Shown one piece after another: positions 53,820 through 63,694 of a DNA stretch of 64,000 nt. A program made the translations under genes and the position numbers. Within the stretch, counting starts at the first letter, position 1, and each line of letters opens with the position of its first letter. Source of the DNA: Tipula vernalis (Eukaryota > Arthropoda > Insecta > Diptera > Tipulidae). The notes under the pieces are model-generated. The model had not been told where the DNA came from. It made no database searches and saw nothing but the letters and a program-made list of their open reading frames with translations. The stretch lies in contig OY282560.1 in NCBI GenBank assembly GCA_958295665.1, positions 45,446,333-45,510,332 on the forward strand. The letters are read 5' to 3'.

Positions 53820-54770
53820 TCAGTGATTGAGAATGGCTACGGAAAAATTTTAGAGGAATTCTCATCCCTTACCGAATCACCCAATTACAATGTCCCAGTC
53901 AAGCATAACGTAGTTCATCACATTATTACGAACGGTCAACTTCCTTATGCGAAACCACGTCGGCTGGATCCCAGTAAACATAAGGCAGCGTACAACGAAT
54001 TTCAACATATGGTCGAATTAGGCATAAGTAAACCGTTGTCTTCTCCGGTTTCTTCTCAACCCCACATGGTTCCAAAGAGAGACGACACCGATTGGCGTCC
54101 ATGTGGAGATTACCGTCGTCTAAATGCAATTACGGTACCGGATCGTTATCCGATACCGCATATTCATAATTTTTCAGTGCGTCTGAGCGGGTGCACAATT
54201 TTCACAAAAATTGACTTAATAAGGGCATATCACGCAATACCTGTGGCAACCGAAGACGTGCCTAAAACGGCAATAACAACCCCATTTATGGCTTAATCGA
54301 ATACAATTGAATGCCTTTTGGTCTTCGGAATGCTGTTCAAACCTTTCAACGCTTCATGAATGAAGTGCTAAAAGATCTTGATTCTATTTTCGTTTACATT
54401 GGCGACATTTTGGTTGCAAGTGCAACAGAGGAGGAACACAAATCTCATTTACGGCAAGTGTTACAACGACTTGCCAAGTACGATGTCAAAATAAATACAT
54501 CCAAGTGTGTTTTCGGCGTTCCACATTTAGAATTCCTCAGCAACCACATGTCTAAAGATGGGATGAAACCTTCGCCAGATCGCGTACTAGCCATAACTCT
54601 GTTCCCTCAACCTACCTCAATTAAATCTATTCAGAAATTCGTCGGAATGGTGAATTATTATCACCGCTTCATTACACGTTTACATACGCACTTCGCAACC
54701 TTGTCAAAAAGACCAAAACAGCCAAAAACTACTACTGGCCAGATGAATGTAAAGAAGCATTCATCATAGT
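53820..54770 (+). pseudogene. pol: Gypsy-2 reverse transcriptase (no protease upstream)
   Basis: The gag Cys region is followed within about 20 codons by the RT approach ([20 protein letters not shown]), so the whole protease is deleted. The RT reads [40 protein letters not shown] and [18 protein letters not shown]. After TAA at 54294 and a frame change it reads MPFGLRNAVQTFQRFMNEVL, FVYIGDILVAS, FLSNHMSKDGMKPSPDRV and KFVGMVNYYHRFI. The catalytic box is YIGD instead of YIDD, so the first Asp is lost. Confidence 0.88.
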
Positions 54771-55300
54771 CAAAAGCGCGCTTGCCAATGCAACATTATT
54801 GGCACATCCCATTGAAAATACACTTTTCAACATAACGTATGACGCATCGAACATTGCCGTAGCAGCAGTGTTGCAACAATTCAATAAAGGTAGTTGGGAA
54901 CCATTAGCGTTCTTTTCAAAGAAACTCACAACAACTGAAATCAAGTATTCCGCCTTCAACAGAGAACTGCTGGCTATATAGTTAGCCATTAAACATTTCA
55001 GATATTTCGTAGAAGGTCGAACATTCACAGTCTACATATACCATAAAGTGCTGTACACTCAAAAACAGAACGCAGTCCGCGGCAGATTCACCATTTGGAT
55101 TTTATATCCCAATTCACGACTGACATCAGACACATTTCAGGTAAGCAAAATGTGATCGCAGACACTTTGTCACGTTCATGTGACCCACAAACTGCCTCTA
55201 TAAGCAAAATCCCTGATTCACAAAAGATATCAGAGTTATAACATACAGACGACGAACTTAGAGCTCTGATCAATAAATCTCGTCCAATAAGCACCAAGTA
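54771..55300 (+). pseudogene. pol: Gypsy-2 RNase H
   Basis: 54799-54981 reads MAHPIENTLFNITYDASNIA, VAAVLQQ, WEPLAFFSKKLTTTEIKYSA and FNRELLAI up to a TAG. The domain continues in other frames with HFRYFVEGRTFTVYI and FISQFTTDIRHISG, then a broken NVIADTLSR motif (about 55150-55175). All hallmarks of Gypsy RNase H are visible, but stops at 54980 and 55240 break it. Confidence 0.85.
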
Positions 55301-55305
55301 CAAAC

Positions 55306-56466
55306 TTGAATTTGTCAATTTCATTGGTCATAAATTATACTGCGAACTCTCCTCTGATAATTCTTCTAATACCTCAACCACTACGTCGTATAGTTTTCGA
55401 TTCGCTGCATGGCATTTCACATCCAGGAATCCGCGCATCGCGAAAACTTCTTTCTACGCGTTATTTTTGGCCCAATTTGAATCTTGACATAAAAAAATGG
55501 GTAACAAACTGTTTGCCATGCCAAAAATCAAAAATACATCAACATACAAAATCACAGCATGGCAAAATCAGCCTTCCTGCAACACGCTTCCAGCACATTC
55601 ACATGGATAAAGTCGGGCCGCTTCCACCATCAGAAGGTAACCAGTATTTGTTAACGATCGTCGACAGGTTCACCCGTTGGCCGGAGGCATACCCTATTCC
55701 AGATATGACCGCTGCAACCATTGCTATGACATTCATCGAGCAGTATATATCAAGGTTTGGCGTTCGCCTTGAATTAACGACGGACCAAGGCAGCAAATTT
55801 GAGTCTTAACTCTTCACTGAACTGACAAAAATTCTAGGTTCCGACAGGATTCGGACTACAGTCTACCATCCGCAAGCAAACGGTATGGTAGAGCGCTTCC
55901 ATAGAACTCTAAAAACTTCACTTAGAGCTCGGGGTAACACCAAAAATTGGAGCTCTGAGTTACCCATTATTTTGCTGGGTATAAGAGCATGTGTCAAAGA
56001 AGACCTCAAATGAAGCTCAGCGAACCTAGTTTATGGTCAAAGCCTCAGACTACCTGGCGATATGTTTTCTGGCCCAAATTCTCAAACCCCTCCATCGACT
56101 AACGATTTTTTACAATAGCTTCGTACACAGATGCAAAATTTAGTTCCAGTCGATTCTCGCAAATCGATAGATTCCAAACTTTTCATCCCGAAAAATTTAG
56201 ATAATTGCGAGTTCGTATTTGTTCGTGTGGACAGAACACGAGCAAGCTTTACTTCACCTTACGAAGGGCCTTACAGAGTTCTTCGTAACCTACGTAAATT
56301 CATCATAATTGATATTAACGGAAAACAGCAGTCTGTGTCAATCGATCGAACCACGAGCCCGCGGAGTCCTGAGGTAGTATTAGTGCGAAAGGTAAACGGG
56401 AAAGCGTGTTTATATCTGGTGTCAATGCAGCTGATTTATGTTTCAACTAAAATGCTTGTTTTGTAA
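55306..56466 (+). pseudogene. pol: Gypsy-2 integrase
   Basis: 55306-55809 reads LHGISHPGIRASRKLLSTRY, FWPNLNLDIKKWVTNCLPCQ (complete HHCC zinc region), then HIHMDKVGPLPPSEGNQYLL, TIVDRFTRWPEAYPIPDMTA (first Asp near MDKVG) and LTTDQGSKFES (second Asp). TAA at 55807 replaces a sense codon, after which the frame continues with TVYHPQANGMVERFHRTLKT (catalytic Glu intact) and the C-terminus RPSLFIPKNLDNCEFVFVRV-type sequence (56131-56466), ending SVSIDRTTSPR. One stop and about two frameshifts separate it from an intact domain. Confidence 0.88.
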
Positions 56467-56469
56467 TAT

Positions 56470-57485
56470 GATCAACAACTGGAGGAAATTGATGAAAATT
56501 ATTCAGAAATCGATGATTTTATGTCAAGATACACTATGCAAAAGGTGAAACTGAACAAATTGGCACAGGGGAACAACCCAACGTTAAAATTGATTCAAAA
56601 GCAGTTGAAAGAAACCATGACAGCCTTCGCCAACCACCAAAGAGAAATGTTAGAAAAAGATGAAATAAAGCTACCGAAACTCACACTTCCACATTTTAGT
56701 GAAAGCTATTATGAATTTGCCACTTTTCGAGACATGTTTGAATTATCAATTAACAAGAATTCTTCACTGTCTGATGTGCAGAAATTTCAGCATTTAATTT
56801 CAGTGTTAAGAGGTGATGCGCTCAACTTCAACCGCGAAGGACCTGTGATTATATCACTAATTAATCGGTTTCTAGATCAACGGTCATTCACTAATGAATC
56901 TGTAAAGTCATTAAGATCTATATGTGATACATTGGATGAAGTAATCCGCGGCCTAAAAGTTTTTGGAGACTCAGCTGAAGCCAGAAATCCCTGGCTGATT
57001 TAAGAGATTGACGAAAAAACGAGCAGGCAATGGTCCATAAAACAACGTTTTTACAAGATCGATGCTTAGCTCTGGAGAATTATGATATAAGCAGCAGCCA
57101 TAAACGTTTCTTGCAGAAGACACCAAAATCATTTTCAATCAACATTCCGAATAGAAAGCATGATCCTTATAATCAAATAGCTAGCGAGAACCTACGCCAA
57201 TCTAATATATGTAGTTACCAATGAAAAACCAGTTCAGTCCAAACCAAATCATTTGGGACCCGTTCAAAAATGCAGAATGTGTTTCCAATTATTGTGAATA
57301 AGCTTCATGAATGTGACCGCTACAATGTTTGTTTTAATTGTCTATATGCCGGCCATAGTAGTGAATTTTGCTCTTCGATACGTGCATGCTATGTTTGTTG
57401 TCGCCATCATCATATTAACATCTACATCACAGATTCCGTCAGACGTACAATCAACAAACCAAGGAGAAGTCACTTCTTAGGCTAG
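56470..57485 (+). pseudogene. gag: Pao-6 gag
   Basis: 56521-57003 carries KLPKLTLPHFSESYYEFATF, RDMFELSINKNSSLSDVQKF, QHLISVLRGDAL, then after an internal deletion LRSICDTLDEVIRGLKVFGD and ARNPWLI up to a stop. 57030-57224 continues KTTFLQDRCLALENYD, RFLQKTPKSFSIN in another frame. 57270-57485 carries YNVCFNCLYAGHSSEFCSSI and RACYVCCRHHH, an intact CX2CX4HX4C knuckle plus a second Cys/His cluster. It is Pao gag; the frame also extends upstream of the ATG at 56521 (QLEEIDENYSEIDDFM). Confidence 0.84.
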
Positions 57486-57489
57486 TATA

Positions 57490-57868
57490 GTGACAGCACA
57501 AGTCACAGGAAATACTTTGCAATATCATCGATCGATACTGCCAACGGATATAGTAAAGTTGCTGGACAAACATGGAAGACCAGTTAAGACCGCAAAAATT
57601 ATAGAACACCTACGAGTCTGGTTTAATAGCGTCATCAGTAACACGTGGCGCTATAACAATTCAAGTCGTACCAACAAATGAAAAAGAAGTTTGTATTGAG
57701 CTAGATGCCTTAATCATAGATAAAATCAACTCAAAGCTGCCTAAATTAACCCAACAAATGTTCGATGAAAAAATTTAGCAGATCCAAATGACACAATATT
57801 ATTATGGATAATTACAGGAGGGTCGACAATGAATCTGGCAACATTTAACATCTATCATTCAGGCTTCA
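57490..57868 (+). pseudogene. pol: Pao-6 protease fragment
   Basis: Reads RSILPTDIVKLLDKHGRPVK, the start of the Pao protease, then degraded sequence and LDALIIDKINSKLPKLTQQM, the linker between protease and RT. The active-site triad (DSGS or DNGS) is not seen. The coding run that begins MNLATFNIYHSGF at 57829 belongs to Pao-6 up to 57868 and then enters Jockey. Confidence 0.75.
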
Positions 57869-58491
57869 CACACTTTCCATTGTTTTACATCGACTTAAAA
57901 CAAAAAGACAACAATAAAGAAGTATACAACATCAAGAAACTTGCGTACTGTATAGTTAAAATTGAGCCACCTAACAAGACAAGGGACATTCCACAATGTA
58001 CGAATTGTCAACAACTTGGACATACCAAGAGTTTTTGCTATCGTCAAACCAAATGCGTTAAATGTGCTGGAGATCATCACACGACAAAATGCAAAAAACA
58101 ACCAGATATCGCGCCTTCATGTGCTCTTTGTCAACAACAAGGACATACTGCAAATTATAAGGGATGCTGTGTATATCAGAACAAAATTAAAAGTCAACAG
58201 AATAATAGAACAAGAGTAGTACAGCGATTACAAACCAAAGCTGCTAAACCACAAACAACAATCACACCATCCACAGTTGGATTATCCTATGCGCAAATCA
58301 CCAAATTATCTGCTGATGAATCAAACCAAAACAACAAACATATAGAAGTTAATAACGAGTCTAATAACTTTGAAATTATTAAAAAGCTTAGTCAAATTCA
58401 ACAGACACTTGGTCACTTAACAGAAAGGGTGGCAAAACTAGAAATTAATTTCTATCCGCCTAGCAAAAAAAGTCAGCATACACACAAATGA
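57829..58491 (+). CDS. Jockey ORF1 (nucleic-acid-binding), truncated and fused to Pao-6 leader
   Basis: The open frame begins at ATG 57829 in Pao-6, and the Jockey part starts at 57869 (about residue 14: HFPLFYIDLKQKDNNKEVYN). Three zinc knuckles follow, as in Jockey ORF1: CTNCQQLGHTKSFC (CX2CX4HX4C), CVKCAGDHHTTKC (CX2CX3HX4C) and CALCQQQGHTANYKGC (CX2CX4HX6C). The C-terminus contains a Leu/Ile heptad-like stretch (IIKKLSQIQQTLGHLTERVA). The N-terminal ~200 residues of a usual Jockey ORF1 are missing. The stop TGA overlaps the ORF2 ATG (ATGA at 58488-58491), so ORF2 may be translated by termination-reinitiation. It acts in the retrotransposon RNP. The first 13 residues are a fusion accident, not Jockey. 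Confidence 0.92.
   Translation: MNLATFNIYHSGFTHFPLFYIDLKQKDNNKEVYNIKKLAYCIVKIEPPNKTRDIPQCTNCQQLGHTKSFCYRQTKCVKCAGDHHTTKCKKQPDIAPSCALCQQQGHTANYKGCCVYQNKIKSQQNNRTRVVQRLQTKAAKPQTTITPSTVGLSYAQITKLSADESNQNNKHIEVNNESNNFEIIKKLSQIQQTLGHLTERVAKLEINFYPPSKKSQHTHK
57857..57868 (+). repeat. Jockey target-site duplication, left copy
   Basis: ATTCAGGCTTCA, matching 61309-61320 exactly. Confidence 0.93.
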
Positions 58492-61148
58492 TTAACTCGT
58501 TCCTACGCATTGTAACTTGGAACGCTAATGGGCTCAACCAACGAGCCCAAGAACTGGAAATATTTCTCCATACAAACAACATAGATATTGCACTTATTTC
58601 AGAAACGCACTTCTCCAACAAAAGCTTTTTCAGAATAAAGGGATTTAATTCCTACTGGACAACCCATCCTAGTGAAAGAGCCAGAGGTGGTTCAGCTGTA
58701 CTAATTAAAAATAATATCAAACATAATCAACAAGAGGATATTCGAGAAAGCTACATGCAAGCAACTGTTATCTCAATCCAATATAATGGCGCAGATCTAA
58801 ATATTGCGGCAGCATACTGTCCTCCACGGCATACACCAACGAAGTTACAATTTAATAACGTCTTTAATAAGCTCGGTCCAAGATTTATTATTGGAGGGGA
58901 CTATAATATAAAACATACAGCTTGGGGTTCCAGGCTAATTTCTCCTGGGAAAGGAAATGCTTTGTTCAATGCCATTCATGAAAACAAATGTGAATATCTG
59001 TCTCCAAGGAGGCCAACGTATTGGCCAACGGATGCAGGAAAAATACCAGATTTGCTTGATTTCTTCATCATAAAAGGTATTTCATCCAATTACACTAGTG
59101 TCGAAGGAATTAACGACTTAACATCTGATCACATTCCTGTACTGTTGTCAGTAAGCGCTATAGTCATCAAGAAAAAAAAGAAGCAAAACCTTACTAATAG
59201 ATTCACGGATTGGGACCTCTTCAGAGAAAAACTGGAAGAGCTAGTTGAATTAAAAGTTAGTATTAAAAGTAATGAAGAATTGGAACAACAAACAAACAAT
59301 TTCATTGAATACACTCGTATGGCCGCCAGTCTAGCTACTCCAGAATTAAAGGACAAAGCGGAGATTGAAGTCAAATACCCGGCTGAAATCAGGGAACAAA
59401 TCAAGGAAAGGAGAAAGGCAAGGAGAATATGGCATCTCACCAGAAATCCCGCTGACAAAACCACCTTCAATCGAATAAGTAACAAAGTCAATAGGCTAAT
59501 CAAAAGCTTCAAACAGGATTGCTTCGACAACTACTTAAGCGGGCTAGGTCCAGAAATGGATAAGGACTACTCATTATGGAAAGCAACCAGAAAATTTAAA
59601 CGACCTGTAGTTCGAGTACCACCTATAAGAAATGCTCAAGGCAATTGGGTTCGACATGACAAAGAAAAAGCGGAACTCTTTGCTCAACACCTAGCAACAG
59701 TGTTTCAACCCCATGACATTCAATCCAACATTGACGTAACACCTGTCTATCAACCAAATCAGGATTTTAAAAGGGTCACGCCAATGGAAATTGCTGAAGA
59801 AATCGACAAAAGTCTTAGTCAAAAAAAGGCACCAGGAATTGATGAAATATCACCGGGTCTATTCAAGGAACTTCCACGCAAAGCAATCATCATGATCACA
59901 TACTTATTTAATGCCTGTATGAGATTGAAGTATATACCCAAATGCTTCAAAACGGCTCAAATAATTATGTTGAAGAAACCAGGTAAACCAGATGAAGAAG
60001 TAACATCATACAGACCAATTTCACTGCTTCCGACCTTATCAAAGCTGTTTGAAAAACTACTACTAAAACGTCTAAAGCCAATGGTAAACGTTCCTGATTT
60101 TCAATTTGGATTCAGGAATAACCACTCTACAATAGATCAAGTCCATCGAATAACTACGGTAATAGAGCAAGCGTTAGAAGAAAAGAAATATTGCCCCGTC
60201 GTATTTCTGGATGTATCTCAGGCCTTTGATAGGGTTTGGCACGAGGGATTGACATTCAAGATGAGCAAAATGCTACCACAAAACTATTGCCAGCTGCTTG
60301 AATCATACCTCTCTGATCGCCAATTCAGAGTCATCCATGAAGAAACATGTTCTGACTTTTATCCAACTCTAGCGGGAGTTCCGCAGGGAAGTGTATTGGG
60401 ACCCCTCCTCTACCTTATCTACACTGCGGACATACCTACAACGAATAAAACATTCATCGGCACGTTCGCTGATGACACTGTAATTATGTCAGTAGACGAA
60501 TCACAACCAAGGGCAGTGGAAAATCTTCAACGAGCAATGAACGACGTTACTAAATGGACAATTGACTGGAAAATAGTGCTTAATGAGCTCAAATCAACCC
60601 ATGTGACATTTACGCTCCGACACAAAAATAACAGTCTACACATATATCTCAATGGGGTGCAAGTGCCGCAGGCTGAATCGGCTAAATACCTTGGTCTGCA
60701 TTTAGATTCAAGGCTCAACTGGAAACATCATGTGAGACAAAAAGCTGAACAGATACGATTAAAACAACGTCAAATGTACTGGTTAATTGGGCATCATTCC
60801 AAAATGAACCTGTATTGCAAAAGACTAGTCTACCAGACTATCTTCAAACCAATATGGATGTATGGTGCGCAGCTATGGGGTTGTGCTCATAAATCCAATA
60901 GAGACATTATACAACGTAGCCAAAATAAATTTATTCGAATGGTCACCAACGCTTACCGATTTGTGACTAACAGAGAAATACACAATGATCTAAAAATACA
61001 ATTGATAGACGACGTCATCCGCGAATGTGCCATTAAACATGAGAAGAGGCTTCTTAACCACACCAACGTTGAGGCCGTACAACTACTGGACAGTACAAAC
61101 GAAATAAGGCGGCTCAAACGAATCAAACCACATGAGCTAACCGTATGA
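58488..61148 (+). CDS. Jockey ORF2: endonuclease/reverse transcriptase
   Basis: An uninterrupted 886-codon ORF. The N-terminal ~220 residues form an APE-type endonuclease: VTWNANGL (residues 9-16), SETHF (38-42), FIIGGDYNIKHTAWGS (133-148) and LTSDHIPVLL (211-220), so the Asn, Glu, Asp and His active-site positions are present. RT motifs follow: KPGKPDEEVTSYRPISLLPT, VFLDVSQAFDRVWH, GVPQGSVLGPLLYLIY, and FADD at residues 660-663. A Cys/His-poor C-terminal region ends HELTV. There is no RNase H, as expected for Jockey clade. The length fits Jockey ORF2 (about 900). It nicks DNA and copies RNA by target-primed reverse transcription. It is preceded directly by ORF1 with a 4-bp overlap. It is probably a recent insertion. 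Confidence 0.96.
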   Translation: MINSFLRIVTWNANGLNQRAQELEIFLHTNNIDIALISETHFSNKSFFRIKGFNSYWTTHPSERARGGSAVLIKNNIKHNQQEDIRESYMQATVISIQYNGADLNIAAAYCPPRHTPTKLQFNNVFNKLGPRFIIGGDYNIKHTAWGSRLISPGKGNALFNAIHENKCEYLSPRRPTYWPTDAGKIPDLLDFFIIKGISSNYTSVEGINDLTSDHIPVLLSVSAIVIKKKKKQNLTNRFTDWDLFREKLEELVELKVSIKSNEELEQQTNNFIEYTRMAASLATPELKDKAEIEVKYPAEIREQIKERRKARRIWHLTRNPADKTTFNRISNKVNRLIKSFKQDCFDNYLSGLGPEMDKDYSLWKATRKFKRPVVRVPPIRNAQGNWVRHDKEKAELFAQHLATVFQPHDIQSNIDVTPVYQPNQDFKRVTPMEIAEEIDKSLSQKKAPGIDEISPGLFKELPRKAIIMITYLFNACMRLKYIPKCFKTAQIIMLKKPGKPDEEVTSYRPISLLPTLSKLFEKLLLKRLKPMVNVPDFQFGFRNNHSTIDQVHRITTVIEQALEEKKYCPVVFLDVSQAFDRVWHEGLTFKMSKMLPQNYCQLLESYLSDRQFRVIHEETCSDFYPTLAGVPQGSVLGPLLYLIYTADIPTTNKTFIGTFADDTVIMSVDESQPRAVENLQRAMNDVTKWTIDWKIVLNELKSTHVTFTLRHKNNSLHIYLNGVQVPQAESAKYLGLHLDSRLNWKHHVRQKAEQIRLKQRQMYWLIGHHSKMNLYCKRLVYQTIFKPIWMYGAQLWGCAHKSNRDIIQRSQNKFIRMVTNAYRFVTNREIHNDLKIQLIDDVIRECAIKHEKRLLNHTNVEAVQLLDSTNEIRRLKRIKPHELTV

Positions 61149-61289
61149 ATATTATATCTTAAGGGAACTGGATACTGGTCCAGCAGACCCACACAAGTTT
61201 ATGCTTATCTCATAAGTACTAATGTCAACCTTACTAATGAATTAATAATGTTTAAGATTGTAGTAGCCATATCAATAAAGATGTTTTTT

Positions 61290-61309
61290 AAAAAAAAAAA
61301 AAAAAAAAA
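61290..61309 (+). repeat. Jockey poly(A) tail, A20
   Basis: Twenty A bases after a T6 run and a 3' UTR of about 140 bp. A TSD copy follows at once. Confidence 0.92.
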
Positions 61310-61320
61310 TTCAGGCTTCA
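61309..61320 (+). repeat. Jockey target-site duplication, right copy
   Basis: ATTCAGGCTTCA, matching 57857-57868; its first A overlaps the A-run. Confidence 0.93.
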
Positions 61321-62030
61321 ATATAAACGGGATTTTAAAGAAATTTTGGGCAATGGAGGAACTCCATAACGAACAGCAGCTAAAACCAGAGCAACAACAA
61401 CGTGAAACAGTTTTCCGAACAACAACGAAAAGATTAGCCAATGGCAGATATGAAATTCGTTTACCCTTTTCGAAAGATCCAAAATTACACCTCTGGAATT
61501 CTTTAAAGCGAGCAGTAAGTCGGCTTAAATCTATTGAAGATGGTTTGCAGAGAGACGAGTCTTTACGAAATAAATACGTTAAATTCATGAATGAGTACTT
61601 AGCCGAAAATCACATGATCCAGTGTGAGCCTGGTGATTCTTCGATGGGTGAATGTTTTTATCTTCCCCATCATCCATCATTACAACAAAGGTTCGTGTAG
61701 TATTCGATGGTTCAGCGAAGACCAGTAGTTCGCATTCATTTAACGATTTACTACTAAATGGGCCAACAGTTCAGCCTGAGTTGATAGACATCCTCGTCCG
61801 ATTTAGAAGACATCGCATAGCAGTAGCAGCAGACGTGAAACAAATGTATCGCCAAATCGTAGTGAATATCAATGATTGCGATTATACCAACGCATTCTGT
61901 GGCGTCAAAAACCAAACGACCCTATCAAGCATTATAAACTTCTTCGTGTGCTTAAACCACAAAATGAGAGCTTACGGACGCCTTTTGGCAAATCTCATGG
62001 CATGCCGTTTCGGTATTTAGGATTTCTGGT
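61310..62030 (+). pseudogene. pol: Pao-6 reverse transcriptase
   Basis: 61320-61700 reads NINGILKKFWAMEELH, TTKRLANGRYEIRLPFSKDP, AVSRLKSIEDGLQRDESLRN and CFYLPHHPS, the usual Pao run into RT. After a frame change 61652-62020 reads VRVVFDGSAKTSSSHSFNDL, LLNGPTVQPELIDILVRFRR, and AADVKQMYRQIVV. A further frame change gives YQRILWRQKPNDPIKHYKLL. The catalytic YVDD region is not seen. The start of this block is separated from the Pao-6 protease only by the Jockey insertion. Confidence 0.87.
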
Positions 62031-63200
62031 AACCAGACCCTTCCAATACATAAGCAACTCAAAATTTTCCTCCTCCGAAGTCTGTGAAACAAACTGTTGG
62101 CTTCTGGGAACGGCAGGTTATTCGGACCGAAGATACCAACCTCGCCTATGCTGCACAATCCCGATTTTACTGATGCTTCATAATTCAAACCCTGCAAAGA
62201 AAATTGAATCTTTATCAAACAGGACAAATCTTTATCAGAATTGAGCCTACGAAGCAAAGCAAGTTCCAATATCAAACATTCCCTCTAGTAAAATTTGGGT
62301 TCCGGACTGCACCCGTGTAAAACAACTTCAGAGAGAGCATGACAGTCTTAATGGACCTCACGGTAGTATCGAGAAAAATCCCGAAAGATTATGTCGTTTG
62401 TATTATTGGCCGAAAATGTCTATTCAAGTACATGACTACGGATCTAATTGTTAAATCTGTAAACAGAGTAAATCGACGAATTAATGTTTCCGTCCACCGT
62501 TTGGAAATCCAACCATATCAGATAGGCGTTGGCAAAAGATATTCCCTAAAACTACGACGAGCAAAATTCTCACCAGAGAACCATGTGATCTCAAATTCTT
62601 GACTTCGCGGTTTTGTAGGAACATTATGGGCTGTCATCGACGTGGTCTCTCAAATATCGTTATTCTGCTGCTCTTCTTAATCATCCATCAACGACCAGCT
62701 ATTATAGCTAAATATTAAAATACGATTGATCAACACTCTGTACAACTCTTGCTTGATGAGTATATTCAGTAACTTCTATGTGTATCTAATACTGCTAAAG
62801 TTCATTGTGTTGTGCTGAGGACTAATGGCAAAACAGCCAAAGCAAGTAACATTTGGTGACATTCGGTTGCAGACATTCAAGAAATCCCAATTTAATAAAA
62901 CTGAAAAGTCAGGCATAGCATTTGTTATTGAGCCTAATGCCATCCGTGAGTGGCTGGTATTACCTAACCAACTATTTAGAGAAATCTAAAATTTAGCCAC
63001 GAAATTGACCTAATATAATTTTGATCAGCTTCACGAATATAGTTCGGCAGAAGTGGTTGGCGGATGTGGTTGGCAGATGTTGTTGGCATATTTAGTAATA
63101 ATAGAGAAGATTTTATTCAATAATCTCTGGAAGCAGAGCATAAATTGGATTGATGAACTGCCCCCTAACAGCCATAAAGAAAGGCTACGGTCTTAAGGTA
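61321..63200 (+). mobile_element. Pao-6, 3' part after the Jockey insertion
   Basis: The linker and RT are readable to about 61950. From about 62030 to 63100 the sequence is degraded or foreign. A short connection-like island (NNLWKQSINWIDELPPNSHK, about 63118-63180) closes it. Integrase and LTR are missing. Confidence 0.8.
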
Positions 63201-63690
63201 ATAACACGTTTAGTAATACAATTTCAAGACACAGATATCCCCGTTTAGATTAGATCTGATTCTGATGCTTCTTCGAGTTCAGGTGTTGGTTCGAGTTCCC
63301 CTTCCGGGTCGGCTTCGGTTGACCATGTGTTGAAATGTTGGTCGTGGTTAAATCAAATCCTAAAAATAAATTGAAGAGTGTGAAAGAAGAAGTGAATTTT
63401 GAGGGCCCTTAAATTTCGTGCTCCATTAGTGGGCAGCCTTTGTTTTTTCAGAATGTTTTTCCAAATGGAATGTTTGATATGATGGACCAGCTCGTTTAAA
63501 TTCCCGGAATATTAATTTTTAATACTTGTTCGACTTCTCCCCATAAGTTTTTCCGATTAGGTTATAGAGTCGTGGATTTGCATACAAACACCACTAAATT
63601 TGCAATGTGTTGAGGATCATCTCCTATTTGAAAAAACGAGACCGACCATTTTCAAAGGAATAAGGCTATCCATTCCAACAGCCGAACTAA
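62030..63690 (+). other. Degraded sequence; no intact gene
   Basis: Degraded transposon-like DNA. A frame at 62825-62988 (MAKQPKQVTFGDIRLQTFKK and onward, ending at a stop near 62989) has no recognised family. The 87-codon ORF at 62339-62602 is likewise unrecognised. 63201-63690 holds nothing I can name. Confidence 0.4.
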
Positions 63691-63694
63691 CAAT

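Larger units (their letters stand above)
53008..56466 (+). mobile_element. Gypsy LTR retrotransposon relic (Gypsy-2)
   Basis: Gag, RT, RNase H and integrase are collinear and still readable, but at least four frame changes are present and the protease is missing. It joins Pao-6 gag sequence directly at about 56466 without an LTR. Confidence 0.88.
56467..57868 (+). mobile_element. BEL/Pao retrotransposon (Pao-6), 5' part, split by a Jockey insertion
   Basis: Gag and the protease start are present here. The element resumes at 61309 on the far side of the Jockey insertion. The last 12 bases (57857-57868) are the left copy of the Jockey target-site duplication. Confidence 0.88.
57869..61309 (+). 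mobile_element. Jockey-clade non-LTR retrotransposon, 5'-truncated
   Basis: The 12-bp direct repeat ATTCAGGCTTCA flanks the element (57857-57868 and 61309-61320), and a run of 20 A (61290-61309) closes its 3' end. Both ORFs are uninterrupted. ORF1 lacks its N-terminal part, so the insertion is 5'-truncated in the manner usual for non-LTR elements. Host sequence on both sides is Pao-6. Confidence 0.95.

Noticed and set aside
59129..59530. 133-codon minus-strand ORF within Jockey ORF2
   Set aside because: It is the antisense of the lysine-rich linker of Jockey ORF2.
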